A stretch of DNA of 64,000 nt from Prorocentrum cordatum (Eukaryota > Sar > Dinophyceae > Prorocentrales > Prorocentraceae), in the NCBI GenBank assembly GCA_963575745.1, contig CAUYUJ010015010.1, positions 272,335 through 336,334 on the forward strand, written 5' to 3'. Position 1 is the stretch's first letter. The number at the start of each line of letters is the position of its first letter. The notes beneath the pieces were generated by a model, which worked only from the letters and a program-made list of their open reading frames with translations, searched no databases and was not told the origin of the DNA. This document shows positions 10,697 through 21,065 of this stretch, in pieces. Both the position numbers and the translations under genes were made by a program.

Positions 10697-11656
10697 CGCG
10701 ATCTCAGCGGACGCAGCCTTGTTCAAGCAGAGCCGGAAGGGCGGCTTGTTCTTCCACATCTCGCCTGTGACGTAGTCGCGGCGTCCCAGCTCGTTCGCGA
10801 AGCGCTTGCCGTTCGCATCCAGCACCAGACCGCCGACGCCACGGAGCGCCTCGGCAGCCAGGAACTTGATCTTGGCGTCGGGGTCGTCGGGCTTCACCAG
10901 GCCAGTGGGGTGCACCTGCACCCACTCAAGATCGATAGACTTGGCCCCGATCGCCTCGCCCATCTTGATGCCGTCGCCGGTGCAGTGCTCGCCGTTGGTG
11001 GTCGGCAGGTGCATCAGGTCGGGGCGGTACTGAGCCAGGAGGGAGTTGCTGGTGAAGTCCGCACCGAAGCCGCCGGTGGCGAGGATGACCGGCCCCATCT
11101 CGGAGAAAACCTGGCCTCCCTTCTCGTAGCTGCAGCCCACGCAGGAACTGCCGCTTGTGAGCAGCTTGGTGACCCTGGCCTTGGTGATGATGCGCGCCTT
11201 ATCCGTTTTCTCGGCGACCTTCTCGACCATCTGGATCAGGGCGTAGGTGATGGTCATCCCCGGGAAGCGCTCTGCTCCTCGGTGGGTTCGCGGCGCAGAG
11301 TGGCCGCCTAGGCGGGCGACCAGGGACAGGTCGAGGTTGAATTTCTCCACCAGCCAGTCGACATCGGCCCCGCTGTTGCCGCACAGGACCTTGACCAGCT
11401 CGGGCTTCTTGGCGCCACCCTTGAGGGTGTCGTTTGTGAACAGAGTGATGGTGTCATTGATACCCTTGTCCTTCTGAGTCTTCGTCTCCGCGCCATTGAT
11501 GCCGCTGGTGGCCTTGGTGGAGTTGCCCCCGCAGAAGGAGGACTTGTCGAGCAGCACGACCTTGCCATTGTTCTCCAGCACCGTGTTGGCCGCCGACATA
11601 CCACCCAGGCCACCGCCAACCACGATGGCCTGTCCAGACGGGAAAACACAAGCCAT
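8807..11656 (-). CDS. Single-chain FAD fumarate reductase-cytochrome b5-cytochrome b558 fusion, intact, 949 aa
   Basis: An uninterrupted, intron-free 949-residue frame. Residues 8-490 form a soluble-type (Osm1/Fcc3-like) fumarate reductase flavoprotein. It has the dinucleotide motif VVGGGLGGMSAAN at 12-24, QVHPTG at 247-252, RFANELGRRD at 285-294, HYCMGG at 422-427 and GNNRLGGNS at 459-467. By family analogy H249, R293, H422 and R462 are the catalytic quartet. Residues 546-617 are a cytochrome b5 domain with HPGG (H578) and a second candidate ligand, H601. After an Ala/Gly-rich linker, residues 664-921 contain about six membrane helices. H716, H763, H801 and H877 lie in successive helices, the diheme pattern of b558-type SdhC/FrdC anchors. 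No mitochondrial presequence is obvious. The ATG at 11,656 lies just before the FAD motif. Fumarate reduction at a membrane is inferred; succinate oxidation is also possible. Confidence 0.88.
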   Translation of the reverse strand: MACVFPSGQAIVVGGGLGGMSAANTVLENNGKVVLLDKSSFCGGNSTKATSGINGAETKTQKDKGINDTITLFTNDTLKGGAKKPELVKVLCGNSGADVDWLVEKFNLDLSLVARLGGHSAPRTHRGAERFPGMTITYALIQMVEKVAEKTDKARIITKARVTKLLTSGSSCVGCSYEKGGQVFSEMGPVILATGGFGADFTSNSLLAQYRPDLMHLPTTNGEHCTGDGIKMGEAIGAKSIDLEWVQVHPTGLVKPDDPDAKIKFLAAEALRGVGGLVLDANGKRFANELGRRDYVTGEMWKNKPPFRLCLNKAASAEIAWHCKHYTGRGVMKFYETGEALAKDMGVPVSVLEQTHKEHFEAAKKTEKDPDGGSFPAYPSGKSWDEASGKTGSGKKFYHNVIDGPAVKSEPFYVAIITPVIHYCMGGLEIDTDSACVGANGKAIPGLYAAGEVAGGVHGNNRLGGNSLLDCVVFGRVAGLAATKYMLGADCKHVSLKDLSGGGLTGEVTASKNAGGSYEDGMNKGAEGGKAKGGAAPAGKGGVKGYSMEEVAKHTSKTDCWVVVAGEVLDVTSFLSQHPGGELAILTFAGKDATEEFNMIHPPDVIPKYAPDAAIGVLGAGGGAAPAAAAGAPAATAAAAGEHGARDWKLANDNRNKRMGEYGRVPGPIGALVYMVIAFMKEVLFTIFGQKNFQFTNDRIGLTRSAMFMFIFIIIHAVGNLHVFLGPDDFNGYGYFYVRLYWTGFGFNANIVEEYILLAALLHVAVGLKRTWDISINYTIASGKLNLAISGITLLTFMSIHLFQFRFGDTQPFELCPPPYLINVATLLELRLNLFWVHDADCVKASVRDIYRMEFEVFQSLGWCLFYISAVAIFATHMCLGWQKAVPAPALEIPKRFHNKAIHIGYIMTAFIALVYVSFPLYTHIFPMSDGAITPEAPLPVPVAAAGPA

Positions 11657-11673
11657 GCTTCACGGAACCGACC

Positions 11674-11690
11674 CTAGAAGGGGCTGTAGA
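11674..11690 (-). promoter_or_regulatory. Candidate spliced-leader acceptor site upstream of the fusion gene
   Basis: On the minus strand a pyrimidine-rich CCCCTTCTAG lies 17 bases before the ATG at 11,656. Its AG (11,675-11,674) could accept the trans-spliced leader used on dinoflagellate mRNAs. This is a positional inference; no transcript is visible. Confidence 0.35.
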
Positions 11691-11719
11691 CTGTATACAA
11701 AAATGCGGGTGCAACCCGT

Positions 11720-11795
11720 GAAAAAATTCGCTGCAGACCCTTGCCAATGCTACAAAAGGGGCTTGATCCAAGATCATCATGCGAGGAAGAGGGGG
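11720..11795 (-). promoter_or_regulatory. Conserved upstream block shared with the triple-b5 gene
   Basis: The plus-strand order is GAAAAAATTCGCTGCAG, CCTTGCCAATGCTACA, GGGCTTGATCCAAG, GAGGAAGAGG. The same order with few changes lies at 41,444-41,530, upstream of the ATG at 41,415. Its retention ahead of two otherwise divergent paralogues suggests a promoter or 5' leader, or simply the common ancestral flank. Confidence 0.5.
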
Positions 11796-11919
11796 AGCAC
11801 GAGAAAGTAGAGATGTGACCAGTGGCGCAGACATTCCAGGGGACCAGGAAAGGTGAACAGATGAGGAGGATCACTAACATGTTCGCAAGCGTGGGCCCCA
11901 ACCATTGTGTTTCTAATGG

Positions 11920-12045
11920 GATATGTGGTGCAGTCGGTGTGGCGCAATATTTGAGGTACAATAGGTGGTGCAATTTATGTTGTTTGCTGTGCAATCTGTG
12001 TGGTACAATATATGTGGTGCAACTAATATTTGACCGTCTTGAAGC
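11920..12045. repeat. TATGTGGTGCAAT-type 14-15-mer repeats
   Basis: Short copies of (G)TATGTGGTGCAATNT occur here and again at 13,480-13,580, 16,805-17,035, 18,825-18,985, 19,205-19,365, 19,600-19,690 and 20,690-20,740. Complementary-strand copies lie at 22,540-22,690 and 36,440-36,690. It is a genome-wide short-unit repeat without coding capacity. The longest array is at 16,805-17,035. Confidence 0.8.
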
Positions 12046-12144
12046 TGTCCTCTCCACTGCTCGTGCAAACATCCCACCCTCCCACCCGCAACTTGGTCGC
12101 AAGACCTCTTCAGACAAGACCGTGACGCCACGTACCACATGACA

Positions 12145-12780
12145 CTTGGCCACGACACCGACGCCGACGACGACAGCGACAACGACGACGACGGCGCCGC
12201 CGACACCGACTACGACGACACCGACGACGTATCCAACGACTTCGACGACGGCAACGACGACACCGACGACGACGACGTCAACGACGCCGACGACGACGAC
12301 GACGACGGCGACTACGACGACACCGACGACGTCTCCGACAACTTCGACGACGACAACGACGCCGACGACGACGAAGACGACGACGACGTCGCCAACGAAG
12401 ACGACGACGAGGGAGGAGGAAGGACGACGACGGCGACAACGACGACAACGACGAGGGAGGAGGGAGGACGGCGACGACGCGAACGACGAAGAAGGACGGC
12501 GGCGCCGACGACGACAACGACGAGGGAGGAGGGAAGTTGACGATGACAACGGCGACGACGACGACGGCGATGAAATAGGAGGGACGACGACGAGACGCCG
12601 ACGACGGACGACGACGACGAGGGAGGAGGAGGAGGAAGGACGACCACGGCAACAACGACAACGGAAACGACCACGACGCCAAAGAGGACGACGACGACAA
12701 GACATAGGACGACGTAGGCGACGACGACGACGACGCGGGAGGAGGGAGGACGGCGACGACGACGACGACGACGCAAGAGC
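12145..12780. repeat. (CGA/GAC)n degenerate array 2
   Basis: Same composition and GAGGGAGGAGG interruptions as the array at 6,133. It is followed by the (CG)n-hairpin repeat (12,800-12,930) and a second copy of that repeat (13,100-13,230). Frames of 150-300 codons on both strands here are repeat artefacts. From 13,235 to 13,680 there is a T-rich stretch, a G-run and the 14-mer repeats, with no gene. Confidence 0.9.
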
Positions 12781-13684
12781 GCGCGCGCACGCTTTTGTTG
12801 AACATTTGTGTTGCGAAACCTTGTGTTTTTGTAGGTTTTTTGGACACGATTTTGAAATCCTTCCGAAACCGATGGGTTTTGAAAGTTTTCGGCATACGCG
12901 CGCGACGCCGCGCGCGTCTGCACTTCGTCCAATTTTTTGCAGAGGATTCTCGCGACGGCACACGCGCAAGGGCGTTCGACAGATTTCGGCATGCGCGCGC
13001 GCCAAGCCCGTTCGGTGGAATTTTGTGAAAATCTTGTGAAACCTATGGTTTTCCTCAGATTTCGCAAGAGCTCGCGCGGAAGCTTTTTTAGCAAATCAGT
13101 GTTGCGAAACCCTGTGTTTTTGTATGTGTTTTGGAAACTCGATTGCGGAATCCTTCCGGCACCGAAGGTTTTTGAAGGATTTCGGCATGCGCGCGCGACG
13201 ACGCGCGCGCGCGTGATCTTCGTCAATTTTTTTGCAAGGGATTCGTGAACAAATGTCATGTTAGAACAATAAATGTAACCGCATAGTTTTTTTACACAAA
13301 GGACCCTCAGGGGGGGGGCACCCGGTTGGCCTGGGACATTGTGATTTCATATTTCGGATGGACATGTGGTCATAATCATATATGATATACATACCCGAAA
13401 AGGGGGACCGATAACGCCGGCGGGGGGGGTAGATCCTATTCTGTTTTAAATATTGCAACGTACGCGGGGAATTGTAGGTGGGGCAATCTATGTGGTGCAG
13501 TCGATGGTGTGCAATCTGGGCGATGCAATGTATGACGTGCAATATATGTGGTGTAGTTGATGTGGTGTAACACTTTCTGTTCGCAATGAATTGTCCACTC
13601 CACTGCTCGCGCAAACATCCCACCCACCCACCCGCAACTTGGCTTGCAAAACCTCTTAAGACCGTGACGGTGGGTACCAAATGG

Positions 13685-13931
13685 CAATTGGCAACGACAG
13701 CGACGCCGACGACGACAGCGACAACGACGACGACGACGCTGCCGACAACGACTACGACGACACCGACGGCGTCTCCAACGACTTCGACGACGCCGACAAC
13801 GACGACGACGACGACGACGACGACACCGACGACGACGACGACGCCGACGCCGACGACGACGATGACAACGACGACGACGACGATGACGACCCCGACGACG
13901 ACGACAACGACGACGACGACGTCAACGACGC

Positions 13932-13967
<36 letters not shown>

Positions 13968-13970
13968 CGG

Positions 13971-14004
<34 letters not shown>

Positions 14005-14470
14005 AACGACGAGGCCGACGCCGACGACGACGACGAAGACGACGTCGCCAACGAAGACGACGACGAGGGAGGAGGGAGGACGACGACGGCGACAACGACG
14101 ACAACGACGACAACGACGAGGGAGGAGGGAGGACGGCGACGACGCGAATGACGAAGAAGGAGGAAGGACGGAGACGCCGACGACGACAACGACGAGAAAG
14201 GAGTGAAGACGACGACGACGACAACGACGACGACGACGGCGGTGAAATAGAAGGGACAACGACGAGACGCCGACGACGGACGACGACGACGACGAGGGAG
14301 GAGGAGGAGGAAGGATGACCACGGCGACAACGACGACGGAAACGACCACGACGCCAAAGAGGACGACGACGACGACGAACACGAGGAAAGACAGAGGACG
14401 ACGTGAGCGACGACGACGACGACGACGCGGGAGGAGGGAGGACGCCGACGACGACGACGACGCAAGAGCG
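13685..14470. repeat. (CGA/GAC)n degenerate array 3
   Basis: The longest of the three CGA arrays, nearly pure GAC over 13,690-14,040. It ends in the same sequence as the other two and in a (CG)n-hairpin copy at 14,500-14,625. Confidence 0.9.
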
Positions 14471-14639
14471 CGCACGCACGCTTTTGTTGAACATCTGTGT
14501 TGCGAGAAGTTGCGTTTTTGTATGATTTTTGGGGCACACGGTTTTGAAATCCTTCCGAAACATAGGGGTGTTGAATGATTTCGGCATACGCGCGCGACGA
14601 CGCGCGCGTCGGCACTTCGTCCATTTTTCCCAACCATCC

Positions 14640-16290
14640 TGTGGTGTTGGGTCATCGTTTTGAAGGGACGTCGCCCCGCGTTCCTCCTCCTCCTTCCTCC
14701 TCCTCCCCTTCCTCCCCCCTCCTCCCCCTCCCACACCCATTCTGGCACACCCCTCACACGATTCGTGGCCCCATAGGGGGCTCCACCGAAGGCCCCAGTG
14801 GCTGCGCCCGCGTGCGGTTCCACCCCCCATTCTGGCACACCCCTCACACGCTTCGTGGCCCCATAGGGAGCTCCACCGAAGGCCCCAGTGGCTGCGCCCG
14901 CATGTGGTTCCACCCCCCATTTTGGCACACCCCTTACACGTTTCGTGGCCCCATAAGGAGCTCCACCGAAGGCCCCAGTGGCTGCGCCCGAATGCGGTTC
15001 CACCCCCCATTCTGGCACACCCCTCACACGTTTCGTGGCCCCATAGGGAGCTCCACCGAAGGCCCAAGTGACTGCGCCCGCATGCGGTTCCACCCCCCAT
15101 TCTGGCACACCCCTCACACGTTTCGTGGCCCCATAGGGAGCCCCACCGAAGGCCCCAGTGGCTGCGCCCGCATGCGGTTCCACCCCCCATTCTGGCACAC
15201 CCTTCACACGTTTCGTGGCCCCAGAGGGAGCACCGAATCCACATGCGGTTCCACCCCCCATTCTGGCACACCCCTCACACGTTTCGTGGCCCCATAGGGA
15301 GCTCCACCGAAGGCCCCAGTGGCTGCGCCCGCATGCGGTTCCACCCCCCATTCTGGCACACCCCTCACACGTTTCGTGGCCCCATAGGGAGCTCCACCGA
15401 AGGCCCCAGTGGCTGCGCCCGCATGCGGTTCCACCCCCCATTCTGGCACACCCCTCACACCCCCCATTCTGGCACACCCCTCACACGTTTCGTGGCCCCA
15501 TAGGGAGCTCCACCGAAGGCCCCAGTGGCTGCGCCCGCATGCGGGGCACACCCCTCACACGTTTCGTGGCCCCATAGGGAGCTCCACCGAAGGCCCCAGT
15601 GGCTGCGCCGCATGCGGTTCCCCACCCCATTTCGGCACACCCCTCACACGTTTCGTGGCCCCATAGGGAGCTCCACCGAAGGCCCCAGTGGCTGCGCCGC
15701 ATGCGGTTCCACCCCCCATTTCGGCACACCCCTCACACGTTTCGTGGCCCCATAGGGAGCTCCACCGAAGGCCCCAGTGGCTGCGCTGGCATGCGGTTCC
15801 ACACCCCATTCTGGCACACCCCTCGCACGTTTCGTGGCCCCATAGGGGGCTCCACCAAAGGTCCCAGTGGCACTGCCCGCTTGCGTCCGCCACCACCCAG
15901 CACAGCCCTTGTTCCCTGCGCTTCACCCACCCAGAACAGCGCTTCGTAGCCCTATAGGGAGCTCCACCAAAGGTCCCAGCGGCACCGCCCGCATGCGTCC
16001 GCCACCACCCTGCGCAGCCCTTGCTCCCTGCCTGCGTTTCACCCACCCAGTACAGCGTTTCGTGGCCCCATAGGGAGCTCCACCGAAGGTCTCAGTGGCA
16101 CCGCTCGCATGCGTCCGCCACCACGCAGCACAGCCCTTGCTGACCGCGCCTCACCCACCCAGTACAGCGTTTCGTGGCCCCATAGGGAGCTCCACCGAAG
16201 GTCCCAGTGGCACCGCCCGCATGCGTCCGCCACCACCCAGCACAATTGCGGCATTCACAACTGCATATGGTTGGGTCCTTCGCCAGGCTA
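14640..16290. repeat. 90-bp minisatellite array 1 with conserved flanks
   Basis: About seventeen head-to-tail units. The period is exactly 90 bp between 14,821 and 15,181 (CACCCCCCAT recurs at 14,821, 14,911, 15,001, 15,091 and 15,181). The unit core reads CGTGGCCCCATAGGGAGCTC then CACCGAAGGCCCCAGTGGCT. Some units are truncated (15,440-15,560), and the units from 15,850 on are divergent. The left flank contains CCAACCATCCTGTGGTGTTG; the right flank contains GGTTGGGTCCTTCGCCAGGC. Both flanks recur at 51.7-53.2 kb. Because 90 is a multiple of three, several frames stay open on both strands; these are not genes. Confidence 0.9.
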
Positions 16291-16449
16291 ATGTGCAGAA
16301 GATTCTCGCGGCGGCACACGCGCAATGGCGTTCGACAGATTTCGGCATGCGCGCGCGCCAAGCCCGTTCGGTGGAATTTTGCGAAAATCTTGTAAAACCT
16401 ATGGTTCTCTTAAGACTTCGCAAGAGCTCGCGCGGAAGCTTTTTTAGCA

Positions 16450-16590
16450 TATTAGTGTTGCGAAACCCTGTGTGTTTGTATGTGCTTTGGGAACTCGATT
16501 GCGAAATCCTTCCGATACCGACGGTTTTTGGAGGATTTCGGCATGCGCGCGCGCGACGACGCGTGCGTGTGCACTTCGTCAATTTATTGC
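16450..16590. repeat. (CG)n-hairpin dispersed repeat copy
   Basis: Full copy of the repeat described at 6,640, ending in GGCATGCGCGCGCGCGACGA. A half copy (ttcggcatgcgcgcgcgcc) precedes it at 16,340-16,360. From 16,600 to 16,800 there is no recognisable gene. Confidence 0.8.
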
Positions 16591-16804
16591 AAGGGGTTCG
16601 CGAAACAAGTCTTATGTTAGAACAACAATATCCCCGCGTATCTTTTTACAAGGGAACCTCAGGGGATCGATACTGGCCCCTGGGATACTGTAAATTCACA
16701 TTTAGGATGGACATGCCGTCATATTCATATATGATTTACATACCCGAAAGGGGGGCGGATAACGCCGGGGGGGGGGTAGAGTCTATTCTTTTTTAAGAAA
16801 GGAG

Positions 16805-17035
16805 AATCAATGTGATACATTCGATGTGGTGCGCAATCTATGTGGTGCAATCTGTGTGGAGCAATCGATGTGGTGCATCGTAAAGTGTGCGATATACGCT
16901 GTGCACTATCTGCTGGGCAACATGTGTTGAGCAATTTATGTGGTGCAATACATGTGGTGCAACTTATGTTGTGCAATCTATGTGGTCCAATCTATGTTGT
17001 GCAATCTATGTGGGGCAGCCTATGTGGTGCATCCT
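16805..17035. repeat. Array of TATGTGGTGCAATC units
   Basis: About fifteen imperfect copies of a 14-15-mer in tandem, the densest array of this family in the window. Confidence 0.85.
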
Positions 17036-17109
17036 ATATACATACGTATATGTCATACCTATACGACCACCCTTCGGGTCATAAGGAGGTTGCGGGGGGG
17101 GGATGGGGG

Positions 17110-18010
17110 GAACCAACATCTGACTCAATCGATCTCACTATCGATCTCACTCAACGGGACACCACGAGACACCACGGGACACTTGTCGATCTAACATAAT
17201 CTAACAGTCGATCTCAGTATCGATCCCACTTTCTGGGACACGACGAAACACCACGGGTCACCACGGGACACCGCGGGACACCTTTCGATCTCACTATCGA
17301 TATCACTATCGATCTCACTTAACGGGACACCACGAGACACCACGGGACACCTGTCGATCTCACTATCGATCTCACTTTTTGGGACACCACGGGACACCTC
17401 GGGGCACCACGTCGATCTCACTATCGATCTCAGTATCGATCTCACTCAACGGGACACCACGGATCTCACTATCGATCTCACTATCGACCTCACTTTTTGG
17501 GACACCACGGGACACCTCGGGGCGCCACATCGATCTCAGTATCGACCTCAGTATCGATCTCATTATCGATCTCACTCAACGGGACACCACGGAACACCAC
17601 GGGACACCGCGGGACACCGCGAGCCACCGCTGGACGGACGGGCGGACGGGCGGGCGGGGGTCAATCAGTTGTCTTGACTTCGCCCTAGCAGCGGCGGACA
17701 CCACGGGACACCACGGGACACCACGGGACACCGCGAGCCACCGCGAGCCACCGCCGGACGGGCTGGCGGGGGAGAATCATTTGTCTTGACTTCGCCCTAG
17801 CAACGGCGGACACCACGGGACACCACGGGACACCACGGGTCACCGCGGGACACCGCCGGACGGGCGGGAGGCGGAGAATCATTTGTCTTGACTTCGCCCT
17901 AGCAACGGCGGTTACCACGGGACACCACGGGACACCACGGGACACCGCGGGACACCGCGGGACACCGCTGGACGGGCGGGAGGGGGAGAATCATTTGTCT
18001 TGACTTCGCC
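17110..18010. repeat. ATCGATCTCACT / GGGACACCAC compound minisatellite
   Basis: From 17,110 to 17,610, 12-mers of the type TATCGATCTCAC alternate with 10-mers of the type GGGACACCAC. From 17,640 to 18,010 a higher-order unit of about 115-125 bp repeats three to four times. That unit is a TCATTTGTCTTGACTTCGCC block, a GGACACCACG run and a GC-rich GGACGGGCGGG block. No coding capacity is inferred. Confidence 0.85.
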
Positions 18011-18164
18011 CTGGCAACGGCGTGTTCTTTCCTCTCGCGCGCCCACGCAACTTCGCCTCGCCCGCACGCACGACACGAACGAAACGGAACGATTTCCCCG
18101 TTGGGGGTCTCCGTTCCACTGCGATCTCACCCCCCAACCTCCGATACTCGCAGGCGACAAAGCG

Positions 18165-18400
18165 ACAACGGCGGCAACAAGGCGATGACCCTGACAAACA
18201 AGCCCAGACAACGGGCTGTGACGAGGCGGCGACGGGGCGGCGACGGCTGCAACAGGGCGTCGGATCCGAAAAAGGAGCCCAGACGCCAGACGACGGGCCG
18301 CGAGCAGGCGGCGATGGGGCGGCGACAGCGGCAACAAGGCGGCGGAGCGATGGCGGGAAACAAAGCGGCGGACCCGACAAACGAATCCAATTCCTTTGAA
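18165..18400. repeat. GGCGGCGACNGCNGCAACA-type repeat, 2-3 units
   Basis: Units of roughly 95-100 bp contain ACAACGGGCYGYGA, GGCGGCGAYGGGGCGGCGAC and GCAACARGGCG. From 18,400 to 18,820 nothing is recognised apart from short uncharacterised frames. Confidence 0.6.
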
Positions 18401-18824
18401 ACCAAATAAGATACGCTCACTGCAAAACTTCCTTGGGGAATAAAACCCAAAACGCATCAACGACGCTTCAACACACCCTTCCGTCAAACGCCACCTCCTC
18501 GCATGCACCTGCAATAATTTCTTATCACCGCGGGAAACGCCCTCTTGAAAAACGAACGCCCCATGAGCCCTCCATTCAGGCGGAACTCCGCTATGAATAT
18601 GATGTATCACCTTCGAAGAGTATGTAGAGTGCGCAAAGAAGTAAGGGCATTACATCCATGGCAGTGTCCACCGAGAGCCCCGCTTCAAACATGAGCCGCC
18701 GTCCATCCATGCCGTCTGAGCCAGCGTGGAGCGAGCGAGCGAGCGAGGTCCGGCGTGCGGGAGTCCGCGCCCATGGAGGGCTGCCGGGCACTGGAAAATT
18801 AAGCTGCACTGTGGATGTGTACGC

Positions 18825-21065
18825 TGTTTGGTGTAAACTGCGTAGCTCAATATACGTGGTGTAATCTATGTGGTAAACGCTATGTGGTGTAAGCTATGAG
18901 GTGCAATATACATGGTGCAAGTTATGTGATGTAAGCTATGCGGTCCAAGCTATGTGGTGTAAGCTATGTGGTCAGGCGGCAGCGACGCGCCCACCCAACG
19001 CACGAGGCGGCACCGAGGCGACACCAACCCGGCACCAACCGAAACCCCGAAACACCCGCCAAACGCACAAGGCGGCAACGAGGCGGCACCAACCAGGCAC
19101 CAGCCGAAGGCAGTGTCAACCGAAAGCCCCGCTCTGAACATGAGCTCACGTCCATCCGTGACATCTTAGCTATCTTGAACCCAAACAAATACATGTTTGC
19201 ACTGTGGATGTGTATGCTGTGTGGTGTAAGCTATGTAGCTCAATATACGTGGTGTAATCAGTCAATGTGGTGAACGTTATGTGGTGTAAGCTATGCGGTG
19301 CAATCTACAGTTTCAAAGTTATGTAGGCCCAAGCTATGTGGTGTAAGCTATGTGGTGAACCGGCAGCGACACGCCCACCCAAGGCACGAGGCGGCAACGA
19401 GGCGGCACCAACCCGGCACACACCGAAAACCCGACGCACCGACCCAACGCACAAGGCGGCAACGAGGCGACAACAAGGCGGTACCACCCAGGAACCAACC
19501 GAAGGCAGTGTACTCCGAAAGCCCCACTTAGAACACGAACCGACGTCCACCCATGCCATATTAATCAGCGTGGACTCCAAACACTAAATAATTGCACTGA
19601 GGATGTGTACGCTGTGTGGTGTAAGCTAGTCAAAATATATGGTGTAATATATGTAGAGAAACTATGTGGTGTAAGGTACGTGGTGCAAGTCACTTGACGG
19701 ACTTGAAGTTGTCAACTCCACTGCTCGCACAATCATCCCACCCTCTCGCCCGCAACGTGGTTTGCAAAACCCATGCGGAAACGATTGCGATGAATGCTTG
19801 GTGTTGGCTGGTGTATTTGTGCGGCCGCGCTAGCCCGCGCATGCTCGCGCGCGCAGTGGTCAGCTAGTTCGGCGCGACCGACGCGAACGCGGTGGCGCAG
19901 ACCGCTCGGCACATCCCAATGAGCACTCCAATGCGAATCGGCGACGTGGGCGGGCGCGGTATCATGGCAACGCCGACAACGGTAGACACGAAAATGATAG
20001 TAGCGATGCTGGCGTCGATGCTGACAGCGACGACGGGGCAGCCACTGACGGCGCCGATGCTGATCACGCCGGCGACGATGACGGCGTCCTCGCGTCGATG
20101 ATGAAGGTTTTGGAAGGAGTTTGAAATGCCCGCGGCAGACGCGCGGGAGTGACCCGCATGGTATGATTTGAGACGGATCGTGCCACCCCAGCACACGCGC
20201 ACGGGCGTGTTCGAACGATTTCGACATGCGCGCGCGCGAAGGCGTTCGGTAATTGGTTCGTCAGAATTCGCAACAACGCGCAAGCTTTCTTGGTTAACAA
20301 CTAGCGTTGCGAAACAATGTGTGTTTATACAGTATGTCTTTTGGACACTCTGTTTTGACATCCTTACGCAACCGACGGTTTTCGAAGGATTTCGGCATGC
20401 GCGCGCGACGACGCGCGCGTGTGCACTTCGTCCCTTTTCTGCAAAATATTCTTCAACACTTATGACTTTTGATGAACGAGTGCGCGCACATAGTATTTCT
20501 TCAGAGGATGGCTGGGGGGTCGATACCGGCTCGGCTGGGATGGTATGAGTTCATATCTAGGATGGACGATGGGGCAACATCATACGCAAATTGCAATACG
20601 AAACGGTGGGCCGATAAACCCTGGGAGGGTGGGTGATAGAGTGTATTCTCTTTTCAGAACCGAGAATAGACATCGTGTTTGCTATTTGATGTAAGCTTTG
20701 AGGTCCAAGCTATGTGGTGTAAGGTATATGGTGAGGCGGCAACGACACGCCCAACCACCGTACGAGGCAGCACCAACCTAGCATCAGCCGAAACTCCGAC
20801 ACACCCACCCAGCGCACGAGGCGGCACCGAGGCGGCAACGAGGCGGCACCAACAGGGCACCAACCGAATACGCGACACACCCACCCTGCGCACGAGGCGG
20901 CAACGATGCGGCACCAACCGGGCACGGGCCGAAATCCTGACACACTCACCCATCGCACGAGGCGGCAACGAGGCGGCACAAACCTTGCACCAGCCGGAAT
21001 TCCAGCACACCCACCCAATTCACGAGGCGGCAACGAGGTGGCACCAGCGGGCACCAGCCGAAACC
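18825..21065. repeat. Mixed repeat block: GCTATGTGGTGTAA arrays and GAGGCGGCACCAACC minisatellite
   Basis: Two repeat families alternate. GTAAGCTATGTGGTG runs lie at 18,825-18,985, 19,205-19,365, 19,600-19,690 and 20,690-20,740. GAGGCGGCACCAACCNGGCA runs lie at 18,965-19,130, 19,365-19,520 and 20,735-21,065. A (CG)n-hairpin copy lies at 20,300-20,430. No gene is supported. Confidence 0.75.

Noticed and set aside
14921-14935. CCATTTTGGCAC in one minisatellite unit as a second spliced-leader relic
   Set aside because: It is a one-base variant of the CCATTCTGGCAC of the neighbouring units and lacks the rest of the leader.
14640-16250. CRISPR-like appearance of regularly spaced repeats
   Set aside because: Units are contiguous 90-bp tandem copies with no unique spacers, and the genome is eukaryotic.
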